Shown here one piece after another: positions 6,510-14,948 of a stretch of DNA of 64,000 bases (positions within the stretch are counted from its first letter, which is position 1; each line of letters begins with the position of its first letter). Location: positions 35,328-99,327 of the forward strand of contig NZ_LUVZ01000004.1 in the NCBI RefSeq assembly GCF_001593385.1, read 5' to 3'. Made by a program: the position numbers and the translations under genes. The stretch is from Chryseobacterium cucumeris. Its GTDB lineage: Bacteria; Bacteroidota; Bacteroidia; Flavobacteriales; Weeksellaceae. A model generated the notes under the pieces. That model did no database searches and had not been told where the DNA came from. It saw only the letters and a program-made list of their open reading frames with translations.

Positions 6510-9104
6510 ATGAACTTAAACCAATATACCGTAAAATCACAGGAAGCCATCCAGGCAGCACAACAGGTTGCTATGGAACTGGGCAATCAAAGTATCGAAC
6601 CTCAACATCTTCTTGAAGGAATCTTCCAGGTAGATGAAAATATATCACCTTTCTTATTAAAAAAATCTGAAGCAGATGCTAATTTAGTAAGAGAGCGCAA
6701 CCGTGAAAATTTAGAAAAACTTCCAAAAGTACAAGGAGGAAACATTTATCTATCACAATCTGCCAACAAAGTATTGCTGGATGCACCCAACATCGCTAAG
6801 AAAATGGGTGATGAATATGTAACGATTGAACATTTATGGTTATCCCTTTTGGAAACCACTTCTGAAGTATCAAAAATGCTGAAAGATATGGGTGTGACCA
6901 AAAATCTTTTGGAAGGTGCTATCAAAGAATTAAGAAAAGGAAGCAAAGCAACTTCTGCCAGTTCAGAGGAAACTTATCAATCCTTAAATAAGTATGCTAA
7001 AAACTTCAACGAGTTGGCAGCAGAGGGCAAACTGGATCCGGTGATCGGGCGTGATGAAGAGATCAGAAGGGTTTTACAAATCCTTTCCAGAAGAACCAAA
7101 AACAACCCCATCCTTATTGGAGAACCAGGTGTGGGTAAAACAGCGATCGCGGAAGGAATTGCCCATAGAATTATCAGTGGTGACGTTCCTGAAAACCTGA
7201 TGGATAAAACTTTATTCTCGTTGGATATGGGAGCTTTGATCGCCGGAGCAAAATATAAAGGTGAATTTGAAGAGCGTTTAAAATCCGTTGTGAATGAGGT
7301 AATTAAGTCTGATGGTCAGATTATTCTTTTCATTGATGAGATCCACACTTTGGTAGGAGCCGGAGGTGGTGAGGGAGCAATGGATGCTGCCAATATCTTA
7401 AAGCCTGCTTTGGCAAGAGGAGAATTAAGAGCGATTGGTGCCACGACATTGAATGAATACCAAAAGTATTTTGAAAAAGATAAAGCGTTGGAAAGACGTT
7501 TCCAGAAAGTAATGGTGGAAGAACCGGATACTGAATCTGCAATTTCCATCCTTCGTGGGATTAAAGATAAATATGAAGCGCACCACAAAGTAAGAATCAA
7601 AGACGAGGCAATTATTGCTGCGGTGGAAATGTCTCAAAGATACATTTCAGACCGTTTTTTACCGGATAAAGCGATTGACCTTATTGACGAGGCTTCTGCA
7701 AAACTGAGAATGGAAATCAATTCCAAGCCGGAAGAGCTGGACGTGCTGGACAGAAAACTGATGCAGATGGAAATTGAGCTGGCCGCTATTTCAAGAGAAG
7801 GCAACCAGACTAAAATTGATCACCTCAAAGAAGATATTGCCAAAATATCCGAACAGAGAAATGAGATCAATGCCAAATGGCTGAAAGAAAAACAGAAAAG
7901 TGAAGATCTTACCCAGATCAAAAAAGATATAGAATCTCTGAAACACGAAGCAGAAAGAGCTTCCAGAGCCGGAGATTATGCAAAAGTAGCGGAGATCCAA
8001 TACGGAAAGCTTCGTGAAAAAGAGGAAGAACTTACCAAGGTTGAACTTGAAATGCAGAATCATCAGAATGAGCTGATCAAAGAAGAAGTTACTGCTGAAA
8101 ACATCTCTGAAGTAATTGCGAAATGGACAGGTATTCCTGTCACCAAATTGCTACAATCAGAAAGAGATAAGTTATTGAATCTTGAAACTGAGCTACACCA
8201 CAGAGTTGTAGGACAGGATGAAGCTATTCAGGCAGTTGCTGATGCGATCAGAAGAAACAGAGCCGGTTTAAGTGATGATAAAAAGCCAATTGGATCTTTC
8301 TTATTCCTGGGAACAACCGGAGTCGGTAAAACCGAGCTGGCAAAAGCACTGGCAGAGTTCTTATTCGATGATGAAAACAATATGACCAGAATTGATATGA
8401 GTGAGTATCAGGAACGTCACAGTGTGTCGAGATTGGTAGGAGCGCCTCCAGGATACGTAGGTTATGATGAAGGTGGACAATTGACTGAGGCAGTAAGAAG
8501 GAGACCTTATTCTGTAGTGCTTTTAGACGAGATTGAAAAAGCACACCCTGATGTTTTCAACACATTGCTTCAGGTTCTGGATGATGGACGTCTGACGGAT
8601 AATAAGGGGCGGGTAGTGAATTTTAAAAATTCTATCATCATCATGACTTCTAATTTAGGTTCACACCTGATTCAGGAGAATTTTGAAAACCTTACAGAGG
8701 AAAACCAGGATGAAATTGTGGATAAAACAAAAGATGAAGTTTTTGATCTTTTAAAACAGACCCTGCGTCCGGAATTCCTGAACAGAATTGATGAAATTGT
8801 ACTTTTCCAGCCTCTAAGAAAAAAAGAAATCGGAAAAATTGTTCAGTATCAGCTGAGAGGGTTTAATGAAATGTTGTCTAAACGAAACATCATTATGACT
8901 TTCACTCAGGATGCGGTAGATTATCTGATGGATAAAGGTTATGATCCTGCTTTCGGAGCAAGACCATTGAAAAGAGTAATCCAACAGGAAGTTCTAAACA
9001 AATTATCTAAAGAAATTCTTGCCGGAAATGTGAATGACGGAGACAGAATTACGCTTGATTATTTTGTAGAAACAGGATTAGTTTTCCGACCTACCGAACA
9101 ATAA
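6510..9104 (+). CDS. clpB: ClpB disaggregase (Hsp100 AAA+ chaperone)
   Basis: This 864-residue hexameric cytoplasmic ATPase pulls aggregated proteins apart together with DnaK. Domains in order: Clp N-domain (about 1-150, with QSIEPQHLLEGIF); AAA+ module D1 with Walker A GEPGVGKT near residue 205 and Walker B LFIDEIHTLVGAG; a long coiled-coil middle domain (about 400-530) that distinguishes ClpB from ClpA/ClpC; D2 with Walker A GTTGVGKTELAKAL near 601 and Walker B VVLLDEIEKAHPD; and a C-terminal D2-small domain (AFGARPLKRVIQ). Length is normal (about 860). Transcribed alone, with its own promoter and a strong terminator. Confidence 0.98.
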   Translation: MNLNQYTVKSQEAIQAAQQVAMELGNQSIEPQHLLEGIFQVDENISPFLLKKSEADANLVRERNRENLEKLPKVQGGNIYLSQSANKVLLDAPNIAKKMGDEYVTIEHLWLSLLETTSEVSKMLKDMGVTKNLLEGAIKELRKGSKATSASSEETYQSLNKYAKNFNELAAEGKLDPVIGRDEEIRRVLQILSRRTKNNPILIGEPGVGKTAIAEGIAHRIISGDVPENLMDKTLFSLDMGALIAGAKYKGEFEERLKSVVNEVIKSDGQIILFIDEIHTLVGAGGGEGAMDAANILKPALARGELRAIGATTLNEYQKYFEKDKALERRFQKVMVEEPDTESAISILRGIKDKYEAHHKVRIKDEAIIAAVEMSQRYISDRFLPDKAIDLIDEASAKLRMEINSKPEELDVLDRKLMQMEIELAAISREGNQTKIDHLKEDIAKISEQRNEINAKWLKEKQKSEDLTQIKKDIESLKHEAERASRAGDYAKVAEIQYGKLREKEEELTKVELEMQNHQNELIKEEVTAENISEVIAKWTGIPVTKLLQSERDKLLNLETELHHRVVGQDEAIQAVADAIRRNRAGLSDDKKPIGSFLFLGTTGVGKTELAKALAEFLFDDENNMTRIDMSEYQERHSVSRLVGAPPGYVGYDEGGQLTEAVRRRPYSVVLLDEIEKAHPDVFNTLLQVLDDGRLTDNKGRVVNFKNSIIIMTSNLGSHLIQENFENLTEENQDEIVDKTKDEVFDLLKQTLRPEFLNRIDEIVLFQPLRKKEIGKIVQYQLRGFNEMLSKRNIIMTFTQDAVDYLMDKGYDPAFGARPLKRVIQQEVLNKLSKEILAGNVNDGDRITLDYFVETGLVFRPTEQ

Positions 9105-9135
9105 AATAGTTTTTTTCATATACATTATTTTTGTG

Positions 9136-9176
9136 AATAAGTGCTGCAGAATACTCTGCAGCACTTATTTTTTTTA
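9136..9176 (+). terminator. Rho-independent terminator of clpB
   Basis: Bases 9136-9150 and 9155-9169 form a perfect 15-bp stem around a 4-base loop (ATAC), followed by a run of T. It is the strongest terminator in the window. Confidence 0.9.
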
Positions 9177-9241
9177 CTTTTTATCCTAATTAAGTGAAAT
9201 AAACTTATCTTTACTATACTAATAACTAAAACAGAATCAGT

Positions 9242-9394
9242 ATGAAAAAGCTAAAAAGAAATGATTTGAAGAAAATTGATGGCGGTCTTATCACTCCTAT
9301 CATTATGTGTGATGAAAATATGAATTGTCCGGTCAATTTATGTTGTACATCAGGATACATTTGCAGGGACTGGAGAAAGTATCCATGCATTTAA
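9242..9394 (+). CDS. GG-leader, cysteine-rich bacteriocin-like peptide (knottin-type Cys order)
   Basis: This 50-residue frame starts at an ATG with the leader MKKLKRNDLKKIDGG, the double-glycine leader seen on many small Chryseobacterium peptides and cut by C39-type peptidase-transporters. The 35-residue core holds six cysteines (C23, C29, C34, C35, C41, C49), in the order C-x5-C-x4-CC-x5-C-x7-C. That C-C-CC-C-C framework is the one used by inhibitor-cystine-knot peptides. A -7-like TATCTTTA lies at 9206-9213 and a terminator follows at 9403, so it is a complete single-gene unit. No transporter or modification enzyme is next to it. The frame and leader are seen directly; the knot and any antimicrobial or signalling role are inference. 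Confidence 0.8.
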   Translation: MKKLKRNDLKKIDGGLITPIIMCDENMNCPVNLCCTSGYICRDWRKYPCI

Positions 9395-9402
9395 AGAATA
9401 GG

Positions 9403-9430
9403 CGGAGAAAGGTATTTTCTCCGTTTTTTT
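9403..9430 (+). terminator. Terminator of the GG-leader peptide gene
   Basis: CGGAGAAA and TTTCTCCG pair around a short loop and are followed by eight T. It starts 8 bases after the peptide stop codon, which supports the peptide being a real, separately transcribed gene. Confidence 0.8.
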
Positions 9431-9557
9431 TGTAACATCCATACAGATTTCAATCGCATGAAAGCTGTATTCTTTACATACAATCCGTAAAAACACGGTA
9501 AAAATAACAGTGTAATTCCCAATTAGCAAATACATTTTCTATAATATTTTTTACGAG

Positions 9558-9572
9558 ATTTGCATATTAATT
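9558..9572 (+). promoter_or_regulatory. ATTTGCATATTAATT motif, copy 1
   Basis: This 15-base word ends 25 bases before the ATG of the gene at 9598. The same word occurs upstream of both M43 protease genes (12389 and 13765). In those two copies the TTTG part is placed like a -33 element; here no matching -7 element follows at the right distance, so it may be a regulator site. Function is inference. Confidence 0.45.
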
Positions 9573-9597
9573 GAGTTTTACCGTAAACCACTAAGCT

Positions 9598-10134
9598 ATG
9601 AATACAGAATCAAACAACCCATTACAGCCTGGCACTATGTCAAAAAGCCTTATCCAGGCTCTGATTGACAACTACCGTCAAAATCATCTAAATGTTATTA
9701 ACACTGCTTTAGGGACACAAGATGCTCATTCCATCTGGTTTGACCTTCCGAAATTAAAAAATTTCATTGCTACTATTGAAGCTGAAGCTGCAAAAGTGAA
9801 TCCGGATGTATCTACGGAAGATTTAGGAATAAGATTTTATTATGCTGCTTATCCAAAAGAAGACAACTGGTCTATAATGGACTCTCACCCTGTTCCTACC
9901 GAATATGCAGGAAAGCATACATTAGTAATGATTCCGACGTTAAAAAAAGCTGATGAAACAGGAGAGTTTCATGATTACGATTTCAATCAATCTCCAGATA
10001 TCGATGGCAAACCTTTAGCATTAAATGCACGATCTGCCAAAGGTATTGGAGGAGAAGAAGATGATGATACAGGTCTTGGAGAAAATAATGGACAACTAAC
10101 GCCTCCCAAGAACTCGTTTGGTGAATTATATTAA
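9598..10134 (+). CDS. Unknown cytoplasmic protein upstream of a two-component system
   Basis: This 178-residue protein has no signal peptide or membrane segment and I do not recognise a named family. It has an N-terminal helical part (IQALIDNYRQNHLNVINTAL), a central segment reading GIRFYYAAYPKEDNW and HTLVMIPTLKKAD, and a polar, acidic, probably disordered tail (GGEEDDDTGLGENNGQ). The gap to the downstream membrane protein is 18 bases and the following three genes are tightly packed, so all four probably form one operon. A role tied to the sensor kinase signal is possible but not shown. Confidence 0.75.
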   Translation: MNTESNNPLQPGTMSKSLIQALIDNYRQNHLNVINTALGTQDAHSIWFDLPKLKNFIATIEAEAAKVNPDVSTEDLGIRFYYAAYPKEDNWSIMDSHPVPTEYAGKHTLVMIPTLKKADETGEFHDYDFNQSPDIDGKPLALNARSAKGIGGEEDDDTGLGENNGQLTPPKNSFGELY

Positions 10135-10152
10135 TAATTAAATAACAAATAC

Positions 10153-10797
10153 ATGACGGATTTCCAAGAGTTTGCAAGCAAAAGCATGCTTTGGGCTGAG
10201 GGACTTGCTGCGTTTGTTGGCCTTTTGTATTACAATCGTATAAGAAAAGAATATTGGAAATTTTTTGTATTTTTCTTAGTTTTTATCTTTCTTAGTGAAG
10301 CATATGGCAGATGGGGAAAATTTGCTTATTTTTCTAAAGCCTATTTTTATAATTATTTTTTAATGCCTATCCAGTTTATTTTTTTTTACTGGTTATATGC
10401 AGCCAAATCCTTAGGAAAGCCAAAGCTTTTTTACGGATTATCCATCCTTTATCTTCTTTCATTTATTCCCAATGAATTGTATTTTTCGGGCAATAAAATT
10501 GTATTTGCTTTTAACTATACTTTTGGATGCCTCATCTTAATGCTTTTGGTAGTGATGGAATACTACAAACAAATTAACTCCCAGGATATTCTTCACTTTA
10601 ATAAAAACAGAATGTTTTATATTAATTTAGGTATAACACTTTCTTATATAGGAACGCTACCTTTTATGGCATTTTATTCAATTCTGTTGAATTATATGGA
10701 AATCTGGGATATTTATTTTAGTTATTTTCTAATGTCAGGTGTGGTCATGTATATTTTATTTGCAAGTTCTTTCATATGGGGAAAACAGAGCTCTTAA
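10153..10797 (+). CDS. Integral membrane protein coupled to a histidine kinase
   Basis: The 214-residue product is strongly hydrophobic, with about six or seven predicted membrane helices (around residues 12-28, 37-52, 66-82, 92-108, 116-136, 154-174, 186-206) and aromatic-rich loops. I cannot assign a family. It has no kinase or transporter motif. Its last 22 bases overlap the histidine kinase gene in another frame, so the two are translationally coupled. Since the kinase has only one membrane helix and no sensing domain, this protein may be its sensory partner (inference). Confidence 0.8.
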   Translation: MTDFQEFASKSMLWAEGLAAFVGLLYYNRIRKEYWKFFVFFLVFIFLSEAYGRWGKFAYFSKAYFYNYFLMPIQFIFFYWLYAAKSLGKPKLFYGLSILYLLSFIPNELYFSGNKIVFAFNYTFGCLILMLLVVMEYYKQINSQDILHFNKNRMFYINLGITLSYIGTLPFMAFYSILLNYMEIWDIYFSYFLMSGVVMYILFASSFIWGKQSS

Positions 10798-11561
10798 TTG
10801 TTATCATTCTATTCAATTTACTTTTTGTAATGTTTGTAACAGCGGTATTAATTTATATCAGAAGTTACAAACAACGCAAAAAGGAACATCTGAATGAAAT
10901 TGAAAGAAAAAATGAACTTCATCAGAGAGAACTTCTGTCTACCCAATTGGAAATACAACAAGCCACCATGCAGCAGATTGGTCGGGAACTGCATGACAAT
11001 ATCGGCCAGAAACTTACCCTCGTAAGTCTGTATGTACAACAGATGCTTTATGAAAACAAAGTTTCTGAAGCAAGTGAAAGAATTGATCAGGTTTCACAGA
11101 TTATTAATCAATCTCTGCAGGATCTTAGAAGCTTGTCAAAAACATTGACAGATGATAATATCAACCAGAAGGAAATTGTAACTTTGATACAGGAAGAAGT
11201 TGATAACACCAATTCCTTCAAAAAATGTCATGTAAGTTTTGAACACAATTTCAAACAACTGGATCTGGGCTTTGTTCATAAAAATGTTTTACTAAGGATT
11301 ACTCAGGAATTTATTCAAAACAGTATAAAACATTCCCATTGTAAAAATATTTTTATAAACCTGAATACTTCAGAAGATACTCTTTGGGAGCTTGACATTC
11401 GTGATGATGGAATCGGGTTTGACACCTCACAGATCAAGTCCAACGGAATAGGACTCACGAATATGAAAAACAGAGCTGAAATCATAGGAGCAAGTTTCTG
11501 TATGGAAAGCCAGGAAAATGCAGGAACACAAATCAATATTATTTTAAAAAAACAGTTATGA
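10776..11561 (+). CDS. Sensor histidine kinase, NarL/DesK class (HisKA_3)
   Basis: This 261-residue kinase has one N-terminal membrane helix (about residues 5-28), a coiled-coil linker (about 32-66), a HisKA_3 dimerisation/phosphoacceptor domain with IGRELHDNIGQKLTLVSL (phosphorylated His probably H73) and a HATPase domain with N box (EFIQNSIKHS), DDGIGFD and NGIGLTNMKNRAEIIG. There is no extracytoplasmic sensor domain. The gene overlaps the upstream membrane-protein gene by 22 bases and the response regulator gene by 4. The family works by autophosphorylation and transfer to a NarL-type regulator. Confidence 0.92.
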   Translation: MGKTELLIVIILFNLLFVMFVTAVLIYIRSYKQRKKEHLNEIERKNELHQRELLSTQLEIQQATMQQIGRELHDNIGQKLTLVSLYVQQMLYENKVSEASERIDQVSQIINQSLQDLRSLSKTLTDDNINQKEIVTLIQEEVDNTNSFKKCHVSFEHNFKQLDLGFVHKNVLLRITQEFIQNSIKHSHCKNIFINLNTSEDTLWELDIRDDGIGFDTSQIKSNGIGLTNMKNRAEIIGASFCMESQENAGTQINIILKKQL

Positions 11562-12199
11562 AAAAATCTATTGTCATTGTTGACGACCATATACTTATTG
11601 CAAAAGCTCTGGAAGGAATTATTGGTAACTTTAGTGAATTTGAAGTAATCTATGTAAGTGAAAACGGAAAAGATCTTATCCAGAAATTCGAAGAAGGCAA
11701 TACCATTCCTGATATTATTCTTTTGGATATCAGCATGCCTATTATGGACGGTTTTGAAACCGCAGCCTGGCTTAGCAAAAATCATCCTGATATTAAAATC
11801 ATGGCTCTCAGTATGCAGGGAGATGACAATAGTGTGATTAAGATGATTAGGAGCGGTGCCAAAGGTTATCTGCTAAAAAACACCCATCCAAGAGATCTTG
11901 AAACTGCACTTACCCGTCTCAATAGTGATGGCTTTTTTTATCCGGACTGGGCTTCAAAGATCATATTCTCCAATCTTAACAAGGAGACAGAATCTGAGAT
12001 CGCAATAAGAATTTCGGACAGAGAAAAAGAATTCCTGAAATATACAGTCACTGAACTCAGTTATAAAGAAATTGCAGATAGAATGTGCTGCAGCCCAAGA
12101 ACAGTAGAAAGTTATCGTGATCAGCTATGTGAAAAGCTGGATCTTAAAACCCGTGTAGGGCTTGCCGTTTTTGCCATTAAAAATGGTTTCGCAAATTAG
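11558..12199 (+). CDS. Response regulator, NarL/FixJ class
   Basis: This 213-residue protein has a receiver domain (VDDH at 9-11, phosphoacceptor D57 in ILLDISMPIMDG, switch Lys in YLLKN) and a C-terminal LuxR-type helix-turn-helix (LSYKEIADRMCCSPRTVESY). It is the cognate regulator of the kinase it overlaps by 4 bases. A 15-base motif shared upstream of this operon and of the two M43 protease genes that follow is a candidate target (inference). Confidence 0.94.
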   Translation: MKKSIVIVDDHILIAKALEGIIGNFSEFEVIYVSENGKDLIQKFEEGNTIPDIILLDISMPIMDGFETAAWLSKNHPDIKIMALSMQGDDNSVIKMIRSGAKGYLLKNTHPRDLETALTRLNSDGFFYPDWASKIIFSNLNKETESEIAIRISDREKEFLKYTVTELSYKEIADRMCCSPRTVESYRDQLCEKLDLKTRVGLAVFAIKNGFAN

Positions 12200-12388
12200 A
12201 CTCTACCATAAAAAAATTCTTTCAAAAGCAAATTTAAACGAAAAGTATTCTTATAAAATAATTAAAACTAAGATCATATTAGTATACTATTTCAAATTAA
12301 TTAAAATTCAATACATTTCAAAAAACATTAAATTAAAACCAACAACACTCAACAATATTTAACAAAATCACAAATAAAATAGAAAATC

Positions 12389-12420
12389 ATTTGCATATTA
12401 ATTTTAAATAATATAATTTC
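12389..12420 (+). promoter_or_regulatory. ATTTGCATATTAATT motif copy 2 and promoter of the first M43 protease
   Basis: The 15-base word at 12389-12403 contains TTTG (-33). After 18 bases comes TATAATTTC (12412-12420), a degenerate -7 element. The gene at 12447 follows with a leader of about 20 bases. The whole block is repeated with few changes upstream of the paralogue at 13827. Confidence 0.5.
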
Positions 12421-12446
12421 ACATTCTCAACCTAAATGATTTTGAT

Positions 12447-13451
12447 ATGAAAAAACTATTATTTGGAGCTTTTATGCTCACTGTAATGGCTGCATGTAAC
12501 AATGACAGCATTACCAATCAAAATGAAAACAAAACCGACGAAGCTGCAACTCTTGCAGGTTTAGCTCAAAGAGGCTGTGCTTCTGAGGAGATCAGACAGG
12601 AAGCATTGAAAAAAAGCCCTGAACTTCAACAAAGATTTGCGGCATTAGAAAGCAATACAGAAAAATTCGCCAATGATGTGAAATTCGGAAAAGTTCTTGC
12701 TGATGGTACTGTAGAAATCCCTGTTGTCGTGAATGTTATCTACAAAACTACAGCTGAAAACGTTTCTGATGCAAGAATTGCAGAGCAAATTGCAGTATTG
12801 AACGCAGACTATGCGGGTACGAACAGTGATATTAATAAAATTCCAACCGAATTCCAACCCGTAAGTTCTGGTGATACAAAAGTAAAATTCAGACTGGTAA
12901 ACACCGTTAGAAAATCCACTTCAAAAACAAGCTGGGCAACTAATGATGATATGAAAAAAGCCTCTAAAGGAGGAATTGATGCTACTAACCCTACCAATTA
13001 TTTAAACTTATGGGTTGTGGGCAAAATGACCAGCCAGGGACGCACTATTCTCGGATATGCCACTTTCCCTGAATCTGCAGGTTTATGGAATGATGGTGTT
13101 GTAATAGCCGCTCCATATTTTGGAAAAACCGGAGCTTCTTCTCCTTTCAACCTGGGAAGAACTGCAACACATGAAGTAGGTCACTATCTGAACTTAAGAC
13201 ATATCTGGGGTGATGCCAATTGTGGAAACGACCAGGTAAGTGATACACCTACACAAACTACTGCTAATTATGGAAAACCTTCTTACCCGCTATACAATAC
13301 CTGTAGCGGTGTACAAAGATCTGTAATGTTTATGAACTACATGGATTATGTGGATGACGCAGCTATGTTTATGTTCTCTGCAGGACAAAAAACAAGAATG
13401 CAATCTGTAGTAGCTTCTTCTGGAGCAAGATCCGGCTTAAGAGTGTATTAA
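12447..13451 (+). CDS. M43-family (pappalysin/cytophagalysin) zinc metalloprotease, lipoprotein, copy 1
   Basis: This 334-residue protein starts with a lipoprotein signal (MKKLLFGAFMLTVMAACNND, lipobox Cys at 17), so it is likely anchored in the envelope or on the surface. The catalytic zinc motif is H242-EVGHYLNLRH, the extended HExxHxxxxxH form, followed by a region rich in Cys and Asp and by a Met-turn-like MFMNYMDYVDD. The segment VEIPVVVNVIYKT, then RIAEQIAVLNADYAG, is typical of the family's N-terminal subdomain. It is a secreted endopeptidase by family. The tandem gene at 13827 is a close paralogue, including the promoter. Confidence 0.9.
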   Translation: MKKLLFGAFMLTVMAACNNDSITNQNENKTDEAATLAGLAQRGCASEEIRQEALKKSPELQQRFAALESNTEKFANDVKFGKVLADGTVEIPVVVNVIYKTTAENVSDARIAEQIAVLNADYAGTNSDINKIPTEFQPVSSGDTKVKFRLVNTVRKSTSKTSWATNDDMKKASKGGIDATNPTNYLNLWVVGKMTSQGRTILGYATFPESAGLWNDGVVIAAPYFGKTGASSPFNLGRTATHEVGHYLNLRHIWGDANCGNDQVSDTPTQTTANYGKPSYPLYNTCSGVQRSVMFMNYMDYVDDAAMFMFSAGQKTRMQSVVASSGARSGLRVY

Positions 13452-13474
13452 AAATAAAATCTTTTTGCATATTT

Positions 13475-13508
13475 AAAATCTGTCTCAAGTTTGAGACAGA
13501 TTTTTTTC
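13475..13508 (+). terminator. Terminator of the first M43 gene
   Basis: AAAATCTGTCTCAA and its exact complement pair around a 2-base loop, followed by T residues. It starts 24 bases after the stop codon. Confidence 0.85.
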
Positions 13509-13764
13509 TATCCGTCCTCAAATGAAAAATACTAAAATCAATGGTTTCTTGTTTTTAAAACCTGTATCAGCCGGATTTATTATAAAAAACATTCTACAAA
13601 AAACATAAAAACGATAAAATTATTTACCATTAAAATACACTTGAATGTGAAATATAAAATAAACAATAGATTTTAACTAAAATTCAATACATTAATAATT
13701 CAATTAATTTTAATTCAAATAAATCAATCAAAGCTTGTTTATTTGTTAAATATTTGCGAAAATA
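13509..13764. other. AT-rich intergenic spacer between the two M43 genes
   Basis: About 255 bases with no supportable gene. One ATG frame of 28 codons lacks any convincing feature. The stretch is unusually A/T-rich even for this window. The 3' end merges into the duplicated promoter block of the second M43 gene. Confidence 0.5.
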
Positions 13765-13796
13765 ATTTGCATATTAATTTCAAATGATATAATTTC
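13765..13796 (+). promoter_or_regulatory. ATTTGCATATTAATT motif copy 3 and promoter of the second M43 protease
   Basis: The same 15-base word (13765-13779) is followed after the same 18-base distance from TTTG by TATAATTTC (13788-13796). The two M43 promoters are nearly identical over about 40 bases, showing that the duplication included the control region. Confidence 0.5.
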
Positions 13797-13826
13797 ACGC
13801 CCTCAACCAAATTATATTATAACGAT

Positions 13827-14840
13827 ATGAAAAAATTCTTATTTGGAGCCCTGATTCTGGGCCTTATGTCGGCATGCAACAACGACAGCTTAACCAACCA
13901 AAATGAGACTTCTCCGGATCAGGAAAACATTGTTCCGAGTGCTCTTAAAAGAGGTTGTCCATCAGAAGAAATCAGACAGGCAATGCTTCTGAAAAACCCT
14001 GCATTAAAACAAAAAATGGCTGATATTGAATTCAGTACTGAAAAATTTGCAGAAAATCTTAAAGTGGGAAAAGTTCTTGCAGACGGAACTGTTGAGATCC
14101 CTGTTGTTTTTAACGTAATTTACAACACTTCTGCTCAAAATGTTTCCGATGCAAGAATTGCAGAACAAATTGCAGTCCTTAATGCCGATTATGGTGCTAC
14201 TAATTCTGATATCACGAAAATTCCTTCTGCATTCCAACCTTCAGCAGCAGGTGATGTAAAAATCCGTTTCAAATTAGTAGCTACCAACCGTAAGCAGAGC
14301 ACGAAGACAGGTTGGAGATCTGATCTGGAACAAATGAAAAAAGCCAGCACTGGAGGTATTGATGCTACTGATGTAAATAAAAACATGAATATTTGGGTTG
14401 TTAATTCAATTCTTGACGAAAACAACCAACCTGGAACTCTAGGCTACGCTTATTATCCTGAAAATGCCGGGCAATGGTATGATGGTCTTGTAATTGGATA
14501 TCAGTATATCGGAAAAACAGGTGCATCTGCTCCATTCAATTTAGGAAGAACAGTAACGCATGAAGTAGGACACTATCTAAATCTTCCTCACCTTTGGGGA
14601 TCATCCGATGCGGGTTGTCAGACAGATTACTCTAATGACACTCCTACCTCTCCTGGTCCTAACTATGGAAATCCGACCTATCCTCTAAACAGAGTTTGCG
14701 GAGGGGTAAGCCGTTCTCAGATGTTCATGAACTATATGGATTATGTGGATGACAAATCTATGTATATGTTCTCTGCGAATCAAAAAACAAGAATGCAGGC
14801 TGTAGTATCCGCATCAGGGCCAAGAGCTGGATTAAGATAA
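13827..14840 (+). CDS. M43-family zinc metalloprotease, lipoprotein, copy 2
   Basis: This 337-residue tandem paralogue of 12447-13451 has the same layout: lipoprotein signal (MKKFLFGALILGLMSACNND), VEIPVVFNVIYNT, H245-EVGHYLNLPHLWG, and MFMNYMDYVDD. The N-terminal 100 residues and the C-terminal third are the most alike. The loop after the zinc motif differs and is longer, which may change substrate choice. No frameshift or loss of catalytic residues is seen, so both copies appear functional. It has its own promoter and terminator. Confidence 0.9.
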   Translation: MKKFLFGALILGLMSACNNDSLTNQNETSPDQENIVPSALKRGCPSEEIRQAMLLKNPALKQKMADIEFSTEKFAENLKVGKVLADGTVEIPVVFNVIYNTSAQNVSDARIAEQIAVLNADYGATNSDITKIPSAFQPSAAGDVKIRFKLVATNRKQSTKTGWRSDLEQMKKASTGGIDATDVNKNMNIWVVNSILDENNQPGTLGYAYYPENAGQWYDGLVIGYQYIGKTGASAPFNLGRTVTHEVGHYLNLPHLWGSSDAGCQTDYSNDTPTSPGPNYGNPTYPLNRVCGGVSRSQMFMNYMDYVDDKSMYMFSANQKTRMQAVVSASGPRAGLR

Positions 14841-14881
14841 CCAACAACCTCGATTAGAAAATTATAAAAATATTAAAATAG

Positions 14882-14912
14882 TCTATCTCAATTTTTGAGA
14901 TAGATTTTTTTT
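14882..14912 (+). terminator. Terminator of the second M43 gene
   Basis: TCTATCTCAA and TTGAGATAGA pair around a 3-base loop and are followed by T8. Its wording resembles the terminator of the first copy, another sign of duplication. Confidence 0.8.
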
Positions 14913-14948
14913 ATATTTTTATGCGATTTAAATTTCAACACCACTAAG

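Noticed and set aside
7316..8544. Several minus-strand frames within clpB
   Set aside because: They are antisense shadows of a well-supported 864-residue gene with no features of their own.
12162..12362. A 66-codon frame overlapping the end of the NarL-type regulator
   Set aside because: It starts inside the regulator gene and is mostly Lys, Ile and Tyr from AT-rich intergenic sequence; no signal or motif.
13509..13764. A 28-codon frame in the spacer between the M43 genes
   Set aside because: No leader, motif, promoter or terminator of its own, unlike the GG-leader peptide at 9242.
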